Under the pieces are notes generated by a model. It did no database searches. It saw only the letters and a program-made list of their open reading frames with translations, and was not told where the DNA came from. Below are positions 25,136 through 33,180 of a DNA stretch of 47,813 nucleotides, one piece after another. The stretch's first letter is position 1. Each line of letters begins with the position of its first letter. Origin of the DNA: an uncultured Anaerobiospirillum sp. (lineage in GTDB: Bacteria > Pseudomonadota > Gammaproteobacteria > Enterobacterales > Succinivibrionaceae); contig CALXOW010000020.1 of assembly GCA_944390115.1 (NCBI GenBank), positions 1 to 47,813 on the forward strand. The letters are read 5' to 3'. A program made the translations under genes and the position numbers.

Positions 25136-26527
25136 TTAGCGCCAGTGTGGCACCCAGAATGGACGTGGCTTGAAGAGCTTGACCAAGGCGCGCATTTGAG
25201 TGCGATCGGTCAAATAGACCACGACGTGATCGCCTGGGGTGAAGACGTAGTCTTGGTCGATCTTGATGACCATCTTTTCGCGCAGGGCGATACCAAAGTG
25301 TACCCCCGGCGGCAGCGTGAGATCCTCAAGCTTGCGCCCAATCACATAACTGGAGCGCGGATCGCCTTGGACCAAGAGCTCTAAGGCTTCAGCTTGGCCG
25401 TGGCGGAAGATGCGCAGCTTGACCAAACCCTCTTGCAAAATAAGCGAGAGTAAGGCCGAAATAATGGCATCGCGCGGGGAAATAATGGTGTCAATCGGGC
25501 TGCCGGTGCTGCGTAAGTCCTGGGTTGAGAACTGGCGGATGACCGCGATGGTCCGAATCTTTTGGGTGCGCTGCAACATCAGGGCAGCCATGATGTTGGT
25601 TTCATCATTGGCCGAAGCGGCAATGAAGCTGTCCGTCTGATAGAGCTTTTCTTCTTGCACGAAGTTTGGGTCGGTGGCGTCGGCGCAGTAGAGCTCCACC
25701 TTGCTGCCGCGCAAGCGCTCGGCTAAGCGCTTGGCGCGATTAGGATCCGGCTCAATCAGCTTGACATGGTAGCGCTCGGCAAGGCGCATTGCGATGCTAT
25801 CGGCGATATGGGTACCGCCTTGAACCACGACGTCCATGCCGCTCGGGCGCAGCGGCATCAGGGCGCCGACCAAGTTTAAGGCGCGCGCGCGCTCAACACA
25901 GAGAATGACCTCATCGCCTGCGGCCAGCTTGAAGTGATCGAGTTTAGTGAGGGCGTTACCTTTGCGGTACACGGCCATCACCTTGCACTTAGGCTCGTAG
26001 TTCTCAAGCTCAACAATCGGCTGGCCGATCAGCTTGCCCCCTTCCTTGCAGGTGACTGAGGTCATGATGAGGCGGTCGCGGGCAAAGGACTGAATGGCAT
26101 TGACCCCAGGGATCTCCATCAGATCGCTCACCGCATCGGCCATCAGTTGCTCCGGCGAGATGATGTGGTCGATCGGAATGGCTTGCGGGCCAAAGAGCTT
26201 ATCGGCCTCATCAAAGAAGTCAGGTGCGCGCAGGCGCGCGATTTTGCGCGGGATATTGAACAGATAGGTGGCGATGCAGCAGGTAGTGATGTTGACCTCA
26301 TCGCTGGCGGAGGTGGCAACCAAGAGCTCGGTATTACGTGCTCCGGCCTCACGCAAGACCGAAGGCCAGGTGGGATCGCCTTGAATGACGCGCAAATCGA
26401 GGCGATTGGCAATTTGGGTGAGCTCATCTGAGGGCAGATCGATCAAGGTGACCGCATGCCCGGTCTGCACCAGATACTCGGCCAGCTCAGTTCCGACCAA
26501 GGTCGCACCAACAATGATGATCTTCAT
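25136..26527 (-). CDS. trkA: Trk potassium system regulatory subunit TrkA
   Basis: A peripheral cytoplasmic protein that gates TrkH. Two tandem RCK units, each a Rossmann (TrkA-N) and a TrkA-C domain, fill 463 residues (E. coli 458). The N-terminus MKIIIVGATLVGTELAEYL aligns with E. coli MKIIILGAGQVGGTLAENL. The glycine signatures are altered: GATLVG in the first half and GGTHIA in the second, against GAGQVG and GGGNIG in E. coli. Acidic residues ending beta-2 (TLIDLP, KLIEPD) remain. Nucleotide binding may therefore differ. It follows the PLMP-domain gene by 62 bp and precedes trkH. Confidence 0.95.
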   Translation of the reverse strand: MKIIIVGATLVGTELAEYLVQTGHAVTLIDLPSDELTQIANRLDLRVIQGDPTWPSVLREAGARNTELLVATSASDEVNITTCCIATYLFNIPRKIARLRAPDFFDEADKLFGPQAIPIDHIISPEQLMADAVSDLMEIPGVNAIQSFARDRLIMTSVTCKEGGKLIGQPIVELENYEPKCKVMAVYRKGNALTKLDHFKLAAGDEVILCVERARALNLVGALMPLRPSGMDVVVQGGTHIADSIAMRLAERYHVKLIEPDPNRAKRLAERLRGSKVELYCADATDPNFVQEEKLYQTDSFIAASANDETNIMAALMLQRTQKIRTIAVIRQFSTQDLRSTGSPIDTIISPRDAIISALLSLILQEGLVKLRIFRHGQAEALELLVQGDPRSSYVIGRKLEDLTLPPGVHFGIALREKMVIKIDQDYVFTPGDHVVVYLTDRTQMRALVKLFKPRPFWVPHWR

Positions 26528-26589
26528 CCCATTTAAGGCGCGCCAACCCCCAAAGCTACTTGGCAGTGGCGCACGGCCTCCCTAAAAAA

Positions 26590-27159
26590 TTAATTTGATT
26601 TTATTGAGCTACGCTCAGGCAGCTTATTGGGCTGAGCCCGACCCGGCCCCACCGGACGCTGGCCTTGAGGCTGACCCTGACGTTGAGCCCCCGTCTGACC
26701 CCCAGGTCTACCCTGACGGCGCTGCCACGGCTGGCCTTGGCTCTGTCCCGGCTTACCATAGTTACCTGGCTTGCCCTGGTGCTGCCCGGACTTGGCTGGG
26801 TGGCGTTGCCCCGGCTTGCCCTGGTTCTGACCGGACTTACCTTGGTGCTGCCCTGTTTGAGCGGCACTCTGCTTGTTCTTACGTGGTACGCAGGGTACGG
26901 GCTCAAGCTGCGGCTCAGTGTCGCCCTCTGCGGTCGGAGCGACGCGCAACCCCTTGTAGTGGTAGCCGGGATCGTCGCTGGGGGCAATCGGTCTTCTGAT
27001 TTCGCCTGAGGCTATGGTCAGCTGAATGGTGAAAGGCTTAATGAACTTCACAAAGGCCTTCTTATCATTAAGCAGCTTGCGGGCTTTGACCGGCGTGCAG
27101 GGCATCAGCGGCTGCCCACGCATGTTCAGAATGCAAACTTTAACTTTTGCTGGTTCCAT
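26590..27159 (-). CDS. Orphan PLMP-domain protein (IscB N-terminal domain) with basic low-complexity tail
   Basis: A 189-residue protein. Residues 6-48 match the PLMP domain that opens IscB, IsrB and IshB: VCILNMRGQPLMPC, then KARKLLNDKKAFV, then PFTIQLT. DDPGYHYKGLRV (62-73) resembles the start of IscB RuvC-I (DPGSKTTGIAVV), but no further RuvC, bridge-helix or HNH sequence follows. Residues about 95-175 are basic and rich in Gln, Gly, Lys and Pro, with repeated QGKPGQ-like words. ATG 27159 is chosen because it starts the conserved domain after GGGGGCG; the upstream frame extension overlaps rsmB. Only 31 bp separate it from rsmB and 62 bp from trkA, so it sits in an operon with no room for an upstream omega RNA. 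A role in RNA binding is inference; a decayed iscB is the alternative. Confidence 0.7.
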   Translation of the reverse strand: MEPAKVKVCILNMRGQPLMPCTPVKARKLLNDKKAFVKFIKPFTIQLTIASGEIRRPIAPSDDPGYHYKGLRVAPTAEGDTEPQLEPVPCVPRKNKQSAAQTGQHQGKSGQNQGKPGQRHPAKSGQHQGKPGNYGKPGQSQGQPWQRRQGRPGGQTGAQRQGQPQGQRPVGPGRAQPNKLPERSSIKSN

Positions 27160-27190
27160 GATATCGCCCCCAATTTTAGGATGGCCTGGC

Positions 27191-28939
27191 TTAAACCGGC
27201 TTGACGAAGCGGGCGTAGAAGAAGCCATCGCCGTGGTCATCGCCCGGCAGGCGCTGGAGCGTGGTGTAACTCTGCGTGCCTAGGGTAAAGGCCTTGAGGC
27301 TCGCCTCGGGGTGCCGGGCTAAAAAGGCTTGTACCTGCGCGTCGTTTTCCTCCGGCAGAATCGAGCAGGTGGTGTACACCAACAGGCCCCCTGGGCTTAG
27401 CTTGTCGTAGGCCGCATCCAAGATCGCGGCTTGTACCTGAGCTAAGGCACTAATGTCCTTAGCGCGGCGCAACCACTTGATATCAGGGTGACGGCGAATA
27501 ACGCCGGTGCCGGAGCACGGGGCATCGACCAAGATGCGCTCAAAGGTGCCCTCAAGCTCTGCTAACTTGGTCGCGTCAAGCGCCTGAAGCGTGACATTGG
27601 TGCGCCCTAAGCGCGTTAAGGTGTCTTGGGTCGACTTGAGGCGGTTGTGGTCCACATCAAAGGCCGTGAGGTTAACCTCAGGGTTTAAGTCCAAGATGTG
27701 GGCGCTCTTACCGCCAGGGGCGCAGCAGCAATCAAGCACACGGCTGCCAGCAGGTAAGGACTCTAAGTCCATGAGCGGGGCCGCGAGTTGTGCACTTAAA
27801 TCCTGCACCGTGCAGCGGCCCTGGGCAAAGCCTGGGATGTGCTCAACATTGAGCGCTGACTCAAGCTCGATCGCACCTGAATAGAGGGCACAGGCCTGAG
27901 CGTTGATGCCAGCGGCAGCAAGCTCAGCTAACTGCGCCTCGCGCGTGGTCTTAGACTGCTCTACGCGCAAGAAGAGCGGTGCCTTCTCATTGCTATGCTG
28001 CAAGATATCGCGGCAGCGCTCAGGGTAGCTCTCCTTGAGCTTTGTGTAGAGCCAATCTGGGAAGGAGTAGTCGACCGCCTCATTGTCGCTGTGAAGCAGC
28101 TGTCCGCCCTCACGCAGGAAGCGGCGCAAGATCGCGTTGACCAGCGAGGTAAAGCCCTTACGCTCGATATCAGCGCAGGCACTGACGGTGGCTGCGACCA
28201 CAGCGTGGACTGGCACGCGCATGAAGGTGAGCTGGTACAGGGCCACTAAGAGCAGGGCCTGGACAATGCGATGGCGCTCGGTGATCTTGTAATTAAAGAG
28301 CGGCTTTAAGGTATTAAGGAGCAAGCGGCGCTGACGCAGCGTGCCGTACACCATTTCCTTGATAAAGGAAACGTCGCGCTCATCAAAGCCTTGCAGATGG
28401 CGTGGAAAGGCTTCGCTCAATGACACGCCGTCACTGACCGCATCGACGATGAGAGCCGCAGCTGCACGCGAGCGGGCACCGGCTGCCAGTCCAGCGCTGT
28501 TCTTGACCATCTTGCTGTGGCTCTTGGGGCTCAAGGCAATGACCTTACCCTCAGCTGCTTCCAAGGAGCGTGCTGGGGCGCGCTCAGAGGCGCGTTCAGC
28601 GCGGCGCTCTTCCTGAGTGGAGCTGACGTTCTTGACCTTGCCGTCAGCGGCTACTTCTTTTCTAAAGAAGTTGTGCTTCGGGCCAAGCTCATTAGCGTGG
28701 GCCCATGGGCTCTTAGGGTGCGGCTTGCCGTCGTGCGTCTTATTGCCTTGAGGCAGACCGACGTGGGCCTTGCCTTGGGCCTTACCTTGAGGCTTTGCCC
28801 CAGGAGCGCGGCGGGCCGAAGCTGCGTTGCCCGAAGCTGTGCTGCCCTGGGCCTTAGGGTGGGCGCCATTAGAGGTAGTGTGGCCTGCGGCCGGGCGCGG
28901 GCGCAAAGTGAGCTTAGGCAAAGCGGTTTCCTCGAGCAA
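27191..28939 (-). CDS. rsmB: 16S rRNA m5C967 methyltransferase RsmB
   Basis: Methylates C967 of 16S rRNA with S-adenosylmethionine. The N-terminal NusB-like RNA-binding domain starts at about residue 155 (ALIVDAVSDGVSLSEAF). The methyltransferase domain has CCCAPGGKSAH (SAM site), the nucleophile region DAPCSGTGVIRRHPD and the second catalytic cysteine in YTTCSILPEEN. E. coli RsmB has 429 residues; here the open frame gives 582, because about 145 residues of basic low-complexity sequence (QGKAQGKAH, GKPHPKSPW) precede the conserved part. The frame opens with TTG at 28939, overlapping the fmt end by 26 bp. An internal ATG at 28510 would give 439 residues of normal size. Neither has a strong ribosome site, so the start is uncertain. 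Confidence 0.92.
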   Translation of the reverse strand: MLEETALPKLTLRPRPAAGHTTSNGAHPKAQGSTASGNAASARRAPGAKPQGKAQGKAHVGLPQGNKTHDGKPHPKSPWAHANELGPKHNFFRKEVAADGKVKNVSSTQEERRAERASERAPARSLEAAEGKVIALSPKSHSKMVKNSAGLAAGARSRAAAALIVDAVSDGVSLSEAFPRHLQGFDERDVSFIKEMVYGTLRQRRLLLNTLKPLFNYKITERHRIVQALLLVALYQLTFMRVPVHAVVAATVSACADIERKGFTSLVNAILRRFLREGGQLLHSDNEAVDYSFPDWLYTKLKESYPERCRDILQHSNEKAPLFLRVEQSKTTREAQLAELAAAGINAQACALYSGAIELESALNVEHIPGFAQGRCTVQDLSAQLAAPLMDLESLPAGSRVLDCCCAPGGKSAHILDLNPEVNLTAFDVDHNRLKSTQDTLTRLGRTNVTLQALDATKLAELEGTFERILVDAPCSGTGVIRRHPDIKWLRRAKDISALAQVQAAILDAAYDKLSPGGLLVYTTCSILPEENDAQVQAFLARHPEASLKAFTLGTQSYTTLQRLPGDDHGDGFFYARFVKPV

Positions 28940-29858
28940 AGAGATCTTTCTTGGAGCAAGCTAAGTCGCAGGCGGCAACCTTGCCCTTACCTGGAGCCTG
29001 AATCGTCACTAAGGTCAAGGCGCTGTTCTGGCCACAGGCGACCACGATACCTTCGTGGTTGACCTCTAAAATGGTGCCTGGCTCAGCCTGGTCAGCGGTC
29101 TGCCCATCTTTTGCGGCAAAGACCTTGTAGGTGACATCGGCAAGCTTACAGGTGGCGACCGGCCATGGATTTAAGCCGCGTACTTGTAAGGACAATTGCG
29201 CCGCGCTCTGAGTGAAATCAAGCGGGCACTCGTCCTTGGTCAGTTTTTGGGCGTAGGTGACCTGGGCCTCGTCTTGCGGCTCCGGGCTAATCTTTTGCTC
29301 CAAGATCGCAGGTAGGCTGTCCACTAAGGCGCTGGCACCTAAGGTTGCCAGGCGCTCAAAGAGGGTGCCTGAGGTGTCCTCTGGGGCGATGGTGAGCTCG
29401 CGCTTGACTAGCATGGCACCGGCATCTAAGGCTTTGACAATCTGCATGATCGTCACGCCCGTGATCGGGTCGCCGCTTAATAAGGCGCGCTGAATCGGCG
29501 CGGCACCGCGCCACTTAGGCAGCAAGGAGCCGTGGACGTTGATGCAGCCTAAGCGCGGGGCGTTTAACACGCGCTTAGGGAGGATTAAACCGTAGGCCAC
29601 TACGATCGCAAGATCGGCCTGATGGCTTTCCCAGGCGGCGATATCGGCTTCATCCTTGAAGTTGACCGGGGTAAAGACCGGTAAGTTATGTTCTAAGGCC
29701 AAGGACTTTACTGGGCTCGGCGTCAGTTTGTGGCCGCGTCCTGCCGGACGGTCTGGTTGGGTGTACACCGCGACGATCTCAAAGTTAGCCTCAAGTAAGG
29801 CCTTAAGATGCACGGCAGCAAAATCAGGGGTGCCAGCAAAGATGATGCGTTGGGACAT
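28914..29858 (-). CDS. fmt: Methionyl-tRNA formyltransferase
   Basis: Formylates initiator Met-tRNA using 10-formyltetrahydrofolate. The N-terminal motif MSQRIIFAGTPDFAAVHLKAL, the catalytic NVHGSLLPKWRGAAPIQRAL (Asn-His-Ser loop) and GVTIMQIVKALDAGAML are all present. The C-terminal OB-like tRNA-binding domain ends in KKDLFARGNRFA. Length 314 matches E. coli (315). GAGG precedes the ATG by seven bases. It follows def by 23 bp and overlaps the rsmB frame at its 3' end, the usual def-fmt-rsmB order. Confidence 0.97.
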   Translation of the reverse strand: MSQRIIFAGTPDFAAVHLKALLEANFEIVAVYTQPDRPAGRGHKLTPSPVKSLALEHNLPVFTPVNFKDEADIAAWESHQADLAIVVAYGLILPKRVLNAPRLGCINVHGSLLPKWRGAAPIQRALLSGDPITGVTIMQIVKALDAGAMLVKRELTIAPEDTSGTLFERLATLGASALVDSLPAILEQKISPEPQDEAQVTYAQKLTKDECPLDFTQSAAQLSLQVRGLNPWPVATCKLADVTYKVFAAKDGQTADQAEPGTILEVNHEGIVVACGQNSALTLVTIQAPGKGKVAACDLACSKKDLFARGNRFA

Positions 29859-29881
29859 GCAAACCTCAAGGATGGTGGTGC

Positions 29882-30412
29882 TTAGTGCTTCAGGTGCTCT
29901 TTTTTGAACTTGATGAGGCGCTTCTTGATGCGCTCGCGCTGGAAAGTGCCTAAGTAATCGATAAAGAGGTGACCCTCTAAGTGGTCGAGCTCATGCTGTA
30001 TGCAGATAGCGAGCAGGCCCTCAGCTTCCTCAATGTGCTCTTGACCTTGCAGGTCAAAGTACTTGATCTTGATGCGCTCGGCGCGGTGCACTACCTCGTA
30101 GATTTCAGGTACCGACAGGCAGCCCTCTTGGGACTCAACCTCGCCGTACTTCTCTAAAATCTCCGGGTTCACCAAGGTCATAGGGTGGCGCATGGTCACA
30201 TTGCCTTGCTCATCGGTATCGGCAACGTCGATAACCACTAAGCGCTTGCTCACGCCAATCTGAGGGGCAGCCAGACCAATGCCCTCATAGAAGTACATGG
30301 TCTCGAACATATCGGCAACTAAGGTCGCAAGCTCCTCATCGAACTTGGTGACCTCGGTGGTCTTAGCTCTTAAGCGATCATCTGGGAAAATGACCATCTC
30401 GCGTACAGCCAT
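29882..30412 (-). CDS. def: Peptide deformylase
   Basis: Removes the formyl group from new proteins; the catalytic metal is usually iron. The three signature motifs are intact: GIGLAAPQIG, EGCLSVPE and CIQHELDHLEG. ATG 30412 (MAVREMVIFPDDRLR) is chosen because it matches the family start and has AAAGG eight bases upstream; the longer frame to 30457 is not supported. Length is 176 residues against 169 in E. coli. First gene of the def-fmt-rsmB-PLMP-trkA-trkH cluster. Confidence 0.97.
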   Translation of the reverse strand: MAVREMVIFPDDRLRAKTTEVTKFDEELATLVADMFETMYFYEGIGLAAPQIGVSKRLVVIDVADTDEQGNVTMRHPMTLVNPEILEKYGEVESQEGCLSVPEIYEVVHRAERIKIKYFDLQGQEHIEEAEGLLAICIQHELDHLEGHLFIDYLGTFQRERIKKRLIKFKKEHLKH

Positions 30413-30594
30413 AGCGTAACCTTTAAATTTCTTAGCACAATTAAGACAAAGCCGCATTTTACCACGTCCGTCAAGGGCGCTGCGGGCCCAGCGCTCAGGC
30501 CGTTGACCGCTTAGACAACGCGCTTTTGCCCTCAGGTCTTTGCACCTGTCAGACCACCTGAGGCTAGATTGAGTGGGACTTGAGGCGTCTTGGC

Positions 30595-30622
30595 TTGATT
30601 TATAGGGCCAAGGCGCTATGAT
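30595..30622 (+). promoter_or_regulatory. Promoter of the EptA/CptA-like gene
   Basis: A -35 (TTGATT, 30595-30600) and a -10 (TATGAT, 30617-30622) are separated by 16 bp. Transcription would start near 30629, giving a leader of about 30 nt before ATG 30658. No Shine-Dalgarno sequence lies in that leader. Confidence 0.6.
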
Positions 30623-30657
30623 GCGCGAGACTTTTGTTCTTGCGCTGGTTCTTGGCT

Positions 30658-33093
30658 ATGAAAAAATCTTCCTTTTGGGTTATTGCTTGGAGTATCGCCC
30701 TGTCCGTGGTGATGGGCTACTTCATGTTTAAGTTCTCAGGACGTGATTTGGCCCCAGATTGGGTTCGCCCATCCTTGGCGGTCATGTTCGCTCTGATTGC
30801 GGTGATGATCTTAATTAGGCTGGGGCGCACCCGCATTGCTGCCTTTATGCACTTTGTGGTCGGCTACGGTACCAGCCTCTTTATCACCTTGATGTACCTG
30901 TACTATCGCTCGATCGATGCGGTCTTCACCGGTGATGACGTGGTCGCTATCGCCCAATCAAACCCGGAGGAAGTGTGGGACTTCTTAAGCCATTACATCC
31001 TCAATACCACGAGCTTAGTGAGCACCTTAGTGCTCTTGGTAATCTATTACCTGCTCTTTAAGGTCTATCTCAAGCTGTGGCGCCCGGACAATCAGGCCGC
31101 GCTCTTTGCCCCATATTCACGCCGTGCCTTAGGCTTATTGCGCATCAAGTCGATGGTCTTAGTGGCCTTAAGCGCGATCTTGCTTTTAGGTTCGATCGGC
31201 GTCACCTCCCAGACCCGTCCTTTAAAGTACTACACCATCATGGTCCAAGAGTTAAAGGGGCGCCTTGATACCTTCCATGATTTGGTGGCAAAGCTTGAGA
31301 GTGATGACTCCTTCCAAGCGACCAAGGAGGGTAAGGGCGAGCTTTACGTCTTAATCATCGGTGAGTCCTTAAGCCGCGATAGCATGGGCGTGTACAACCA
31401 CAGTGTCGACAACACCCCATTCTTATCACAGCTGGTGTTATCAGGTCAGGCCCAGATCTTCCCTAACGCCTATGCCTCCTTTGTTAACACCGTGCCTTCG
31501 ATTACGGCTTCCTTCTCGCAAGGCAATCTGGCCACCGGTTTGACCTTCCCATATGGTGCGAACCTGGTGACCGTTGCCAAGAAGGCGGGCTTTAAGACCC
31601 ATTGGATCTCCAACCAAGTTAAGAATGGCTCGGCTGATACCCCAATTGGTGCGATTTCGTCTTTAACCGACTACAGCTTCTTTACCACCAACTTCGTTTT
31701 TGATGGTTCCTACTCGCAGCATCCGGACATGATCTTAATTCCGGAGATTAAGCGCACCTTAGAGAGCCTCGACCCGAGTGAAAACAATCTGCTCATCATC
31801 CACGTGATGGGCAATCATTCCCCTTACTACAATCGCTTCCCGGCTGACTACCCTAAGGTGGTTTTAAATCAAGCCGCTCAGATTGGTGGCCTTATCACCA
31901 AGCCACCGTTTAACGAGAGCTTGATTGGCGCGAGCGACTACGAAAATTATTTAACGGCGATCAAGTACAACGACATGGTGTTAAGCGAGATTGGCAAGCT
32001 CACCATGGACCGTGAGGACTTTGAGGCCCTGGTCTATTACTCTGATCACGGTGAGGCCCTGATCTATCAGTCCTTTAACGATATCGCCCCAGAGAATGCC
32101 AAGGAGCCTGCTGGGCGCCATAATGTAGCGCAATTCTCCTTTGCCATGACCCGCATTCCGCTGATCGTGGCACTCTCCGAGGATTTCAAGGCTAAGTACC
32201 CGCAAACGGTCCAGGCTTTAAACGAGCATCGTCAGGACATCTTTACCAACGACACACTCTACGACTTTATCCTCGACCTGCTGCAGATCAAGTCGCCTGC
32301 CATCAACTACCAGCTGGCCTTAGGTAACCCGAGCTACCAACGTGGTACTCCCGATGAGATTGAGCTGTTACAGCACAAGATTGTCGGTCACGACCCTGAT
32401 TACTTAGCCTTTGCCCACGCCCACGAGCCTGAGGGGGCCAATCTTACGGTCAAGAGCGCAAACTCGACCTTTAAGGCCAATTCCAGCCTGGCTAAGGGCT
32501 ATCATAAGCTTCAGATCAACACCCAATTTGAGTCAGGTGAGCTCTATGTGCGCGTCTTAAAGGACTTTAAGCGTGACTTCTACACCTTAGAGCAGTTCCT
32601 TGCCGTGCTCAAGAACCAAGATGGCTCAAGCTGGCTTGAGCCTGACCATCAAGGCCAGAGCGTTGACTTGTTGCTGACCGTCGATAATGAGGCGGCCTTA
32701 AGCGCCGAGCACAAGGAGCAGCTCACCGCCAAGCTGGTGGCCTTAGCCCCTGAGGTTAAGGAACACCTCTACCTTGCACTCACCGACCAAGGCTTGCGCT
32801 CCCAGCTACAGGCTCAAGGTTTAAAGCCATTGGCCTTACTGACCAGTGAGAATGCCAGCAGCGAGCACGCCGTCGGTGTCGCCTTAAGCGCCGATCTCTT
32901 AGCCAATGAGAATGTTCTGGGTCAAGTGGCCGCAGTACATGAGTCCGCAGGCTTAGTCGCGCTCTTTGACCCAAGCTTGAGTGTGCAAGACGCTGACTTC
33001 AGAACTCACCGTCAGGCGCTTTTAGAACGTTTAGGCTTTACCCCTGACTTCTTGGTGGTCAATTACTACAACGCTTTTGACTCCAACTTCTAA
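30658..33093 (+). CDS. EptA/CptA-like phosphoethanolamine transferase with an extra C-terminal region
   Basis: An inner-membrane enzyme of the alkaline-phosphatase-like superfamily, which transfers phosphoethanolamine to lipid A, core sugars or glucans. About five N-terminal helices (residues 1-190) precede the periplasmic domain. The nucleophile motif is IIGESLSRDSMGVYNH, where Ser237 aligns with the Thr of EptA (GETAR) and the Ser of CptA-like proteins (GEST). Metal-site residues follow in HVMGNHSPYYNRFP, YYSDHGEALIY (about 460-470) and RHNVAQF. Family members are usually about 550 residues; this has 811. The extra 240 residues (from about 570) include a segment resembling the strand pattern of glycerophosphodiester phosphodiesterases, but without clear catalytic residues. 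ATG 30658 is preferred over TTG 30634. Acceptor unknown. Confidence 0.82.
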   Translation: MKKSSFWVIAWSIALSVVMGYFMFKFSGRDLAPDWVRPSLAVMFALIAVMILIRLGRTRIAAFMHFVVGYGTSLFITLMYLYYRSIDAVFTGDDVVAIAQSNPEEVWDFLSHYILNTTSLVSTLVLLVIYYLLFKVYLKLWRPDNQAALFAPYSRRALGLLRIKSMVLVALSAILLLGSIGVTSQTRPLKYYTIMVQELKGRLDTFHDLVAKLESDDSFQATKEGKGELYVLIIGESLSRDSMGVYNHSVDNTPFLSQLVLSGQAQIFPNAYASFVNTVPSITASFSQGNLATGLTFPYGANLVTVAKKAGFKTHWISNQVKNGSADTPIGAISSLTDYSFFTTNFVFDGSYSQHPDMILIPEIKRTLESLDPSENNLLIIHVMGNHSPYYNRFPADYPKVVLNQAAQIGGLITKPPFNESLIGASDYENYLTAIKYNDMVLSEIGKLTMDREDFEALVYYSDHGEALIYQSFNDIAPENAKEPAGRHNVAQFSFAMTRIPLIVALSEDFKAKYPQTVQALNEHRQDIFTNDTLYDFILDLLQIKSPAINYQLALGNPSYQRGTPDEIELLQHKIVGHDPDYLAFAHAHEPEGANLTVKSANSTFKANSSLAKGYHKLQINTQFESGELYVRVLKDFKRDFYTLEQFLAVLKNQDGSSWLEPDHQGQSVDLLLTVDNEAALSAEHKEQLTAKLVALAPEVKEHLYLALTDQGLRSQLQAQGLKPLALLTSENASSEHAVGVALSADLLANENVLGQVAAVHESAGLVALFDPSLSVQDADFRTHRQALLERLGFTPDFLVVNYYNAFDSNF

Positions 33094-33137
33094 CTAAAAC
33101 CCAGGGCGGCCTTAAGCCGCCTCGCCCAGCCACTTCG

Positions 33138-33152
33138 AGGGATGAAATCCCT
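33138..33152 (+). terminator. Weak terminator-like hairpin after the transferase gene
   Basis: AGGGAT/ATCCCT with a GAA loop. It is preceded by GGCGGC/GCCGCC around 33105-33121, and TTTGTTTTG follows 14 bp later. It may partly end transcription before the yrdD-like gene. Confidence 0.35.
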
Positions 33153-33180
33153 GGGGTGACAGGGCTTTGTTTTGCCTAAT

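Noticed and set aside
26595-27009. Antisense and alternative frames over the PLMP gene tail
   Set aside because: They arise from the Gly/Pro/Gln codon bias of the real frame; only the minus-strand frame carrying the PLMP motifs has conserved content.
28517-29062. 181-residue plus-strand frame opposite rsmB and fmt
   Set aside because: Antisense shadow of the low-complexity rsmB extension; no motif.
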